Part shown: positions 6,413 to 6,870 of the stretch, piece after piece | Layout of the letters: the number at the start of each line of letters is the position of its first letter | Numbering within the stretch: the stretch's first letter is position 1 | Source: Flavobacteriaceae bacterium | GTDB taxonomy: Bacteria; Bacteroidota; Bacteroidia; Flavobacteriales; Flavobacteriaceae | Reading direction: 5' to 3' | Assembly: GCA_016780435.1 (NCBI GenBank) | Contig: JADHLU010000047.1 | Location: 1 to 6,870, forward strand | Length of the DNA: 6,870 nucleotides | Notes under the pieces: model-generated | Told to the model about the DNA's origin: nothing | Database searches by the model: none | The model's input: only the letters and a program-made list of their open reading frames with translations | Position numbers and translations under genes: made by a program

Positions 6413-6870
6413 TTACTCCACCGTAACCGACTTCGCTAAATTTCTGGGCTGATCTACATTGCAACCGCGCAGAATAGCCATGTGATAGGCCAAAAGCTGA
6501 AGCGGAATAGTGGTTAGAATAGGGCTCATAGACTCCTCAACCTCAGGTATCTCAATGCAGTGGTCTGCCAAAGCCACAACCTGCTGGTCACCTTTGGTGA
6601 CAATAGCTATGATCTTTCCCTTGCGCGACTTGATTTCTTGAATGTTGCTCACCACTTTCTCGTAATGCCCTTTTCGAGTGGCGATCACAAAAACCGGCAT
6701 ATGTTCATCAATGAGGGCAATGGGGCCATGCTTCATCTCTGCCGCCGGATAGCCTTCGGCGTGAATATAGCTGATCTCCTTAAGCTTAAGCGCCCCCTCA
6801 AGGGCCACCGGAAAATTGAATCCCCTTCCCAAATAAAGACTGTGCTCAGCCTTGTGGTATACCGTGGCGA
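6413..6870 (-). CDS. glmS: Glutamine-fructose-6-phosphate aminotransferase (isomerizing), C-terminal part (cut by window edge)
   Basis: Makes glucosamine-6-phosphate from fructose-6-phosphate and glutamine, the first step toward UDP-GlcNAc for peptidoglycan and LPS; cytoplasmic. The window holds the last 151 codons of a protein usually near 610 residues, covering most of the second SIS (isomerase) domain. The frame is open to the right edge, where it reads [20 protein letters not shown]; a TTG at 6832 is internal and not the start. Catalytic positions known from E. coli are visible: Glu488 in [10 protein letters not shown] (codon 6778-6776), His504 in MKHGPIALI (codon 6730-6728) and Lys603 in the terminal LAKSVTVE (codon 6433-6431). 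The TAA stop is at 6415-6413. No hairpin terminator follows in the 52-base gap, so read-through into the downstream cluster is possible. The glutaminase half and start lie outside the window. Confidence 0.97.
   Translation of the reverse strand, partial: ATVYHKAEHSLYLGRGFNFPVALEGALKLKEISYIHAEGYPAAEMKHGPIALIDEHMPVFVIATRKGHYEKVVSNIQEIKSRKGKIIAIVTKGDQQVVALADHCIEIPEVEESMSPILTTIPLQLLAYHMAILRGCNVDQPRNLAKSVTVE

Noticed and set aside
6401..6416. Direct repeat GTTAC-N6-GTTAC across the glmS stop codon.
   Set aside because: Five-base units are too short to be meaningful, and one copy is explained by the glmS stop codon region and the other by the candidate -35 box.
6830..6832. TTG as a start codon for a separate 139-residue SIS-domain protein.
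   Set aside because: The same frame stays open to the window edge with typical GlmS sequence (SLYLGRG) upstream, so this is the interior of a truncated glmS.

Overview
The window looks like a chromosomal segment from a Bacteroidota bacterium, most likely Flavobacteriia or a close relative. The evidence is a SusC/TonB-type outer-membrane receptor with an N-terminal carboxypeptidase-like regulatory domain, a TAnnTTTG-type -7 promoter element before atpD, an apparent lack of Shine-Dalgarno sequences, and an atpD that starts from its own promoter rather than following atpG. I cannot name the genus. All six genes lie on the minus strand, so the window reads biologically from right (6870) to left (1).

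Layout in transcription order: (1) the 3' quarter of glmS, cut by the right edge; (2) a small secreted beta-rich protein of unknown function (5902-6360); (3) a GNAT acetyltransferase (5343-5870); (4) a ClC-family chloride channel/transporter homologue with two CBS domains (3562-5346), starting at a GTG that overlaps the GNAT stop codon by four bases (GTGA); (5) a 944-residue TonB-dependent receptor (614-3448) followed by a clear intrinsic terminator; (6) the first 149 codons of atpD (ATP synthase beta), cut by the left edge, with its own promoter. No stretch over 300 bases lacks a gene. The longest gaps are 164 bases (terminator, dyad, atpD promoter) and 113 bases (upstream of the receptor).

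glmS and atpD are housekeeping genes. The accessory content between them is a tight secreted protein-GNAT-ClC cluster and the receptor. Two points stand out. First, the ClC protein is full length, but several positions that normally build the anion pathway are changed: the gating glutamate of the GxExP motif is Leu133, the GSGIP-like motif reads FNPIP, the GIFAP-like motif reads GIIIP, and the internal proton glutamate is Ile187. Second, the 52-base gap between glmS and the cluster holds TGTAAC-N16-CGTC, the layout of an ECF sigma factor promoter, which suggests that the three-gene cluster responds to envelope stress. The combination of a secreted envelope protein, an acetyltransferase and a probably ungated or repurposed ClC under an ECF-like promoter is the best candidate here for something undescribed. 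Its joint function is inference only.
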